From: Oscillospiraceae bacterium
GTDB taxonomy: Bacteria; Bacillota; Clostridia; Oscillospirales; Ruminococcaceae
Assembly: GCA_029062865.1 (NCBI GenBank)
Contig: JAIDPG010000148.1
Span: 1-5,526 of the forward strand
Direction: 5' to 3'
DNA length: 5,526 nucleotides
Under the pieces are notes generated by a model that was not told where the DNA came from, made no database searches, and was given only the letters and a program-made list of their open reading frames with translations. This document shows positions 5,443 through 5,526 of this stretch, piece after piece. The position numbers and the translations under genes are program-made. Numbering within the stretch: the stretch's first letter is position 1; every line of letters begins with the position of its first letter.

Positions 5443-5467
5443 AAAACGCGTGTTTTTGGGGCGTTTT
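5443..5467. repeat. Inverted repeat AAAACGC/GCGTTTT in the aguB leader
   Basis: AAAACGC at 5443-5449 is the perfect reverse complement of GCGTTTT at 5461-5467, with an 11-nt spacer. It lies about 12 nt upstream of the aguB ribosome binding site on the transcribed strand. It could be an operator or a leader hairpin, but AT-rich ends and a wide loop make it modest. Confidence 0.3.
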
Positions 5468-5493
5468 TTACCGATTTTTTGGTGCTGAAAAAC

Positions 5494-5521
5494 AAGCCGT
5501 TTTATGTCTCCAACGCGGCTT
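5494..5521 (-). terminator. Terminator-like inverted repeat at the right edge (weak)
   Basis: AAGCCG (5494-5499) and CGGCTT (5516-5521) form a 6-bp stem with a 16-nt loop. On the minus strand GTTTTTC follows, as expected for a terminator of a gene beyond the right edge. The long loop makes it weak. If real, aguB would need its own promoter in the following 60-70 bp. Confidence 0.25.
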
Positions 5522-5526
5522 TAAAA

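Overview
The window looks like chromosomal DNA from a gut-type member of the Clostridia, most likely near Oscillospiraceae/Ruminococcaceae. This rests on moderately GC-rich coding DNA with GC-ending codons, AT-rich intergenic DNA, strong AGGAG-type ribosome binding sites, sigma-A promoters with extended -10 elements, and ATGA gene overlaps. The taxonomic guess is inference. No transposase, phage gene, tRNA, rRNA or CRISPR array is visible.

Left part, plus strand (about 67-3762): one compact four-gene transcription unit. A TTGACA-17-TAAAAT promoter (91-119) is flanked by two pairs of short direct repeats. A leader of about 100 nt follows, then an ABC ATPase of the NatA/YhaQ type, a NatB/YhaP-type ABC-2 permease, a RimI-type GNAT N-acetyltransferase, and a 233-residue soluble protein I do not recognise. 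Each downstream gene overlaps the one before it (11, 4 and 4 nt), which suggests translational coupling. The unit ends at a strong hairpin at 3734-3762. The first two genes should form one exporter complex. The functional link to RimI and the unknown protein is not evident from sequence.

Middle part, minus strand (3870-4387): a small four-helix membrane protein of unknown function with its own full-consensus promoter (TTGACA-17-TATAAT with extended TG). Its two halves resemble each other, so it is probably a tandem duplication of a two-helix unit. It is more AT-rich than its neighbours and converges on the four-gene operon.

Right part, minus strand (about 4450-5526): a complete N-carbamoylputrescine amidase (AguB, nitrilase superfamily), the last step from agmatine to putrescine. 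A hairpin terminator with nested inverted repeats follows it, and its upstream leader contains inverted repeats. No agmatine deiminase gene lies within the window.

Overall the region is mostly ordinary housekeeping and transport DNA. The items most worth a second look are the unknown protein locked into the exporter/RimI operon, the duplicated small membrane protein, and the direct repeats around the operon promoter.
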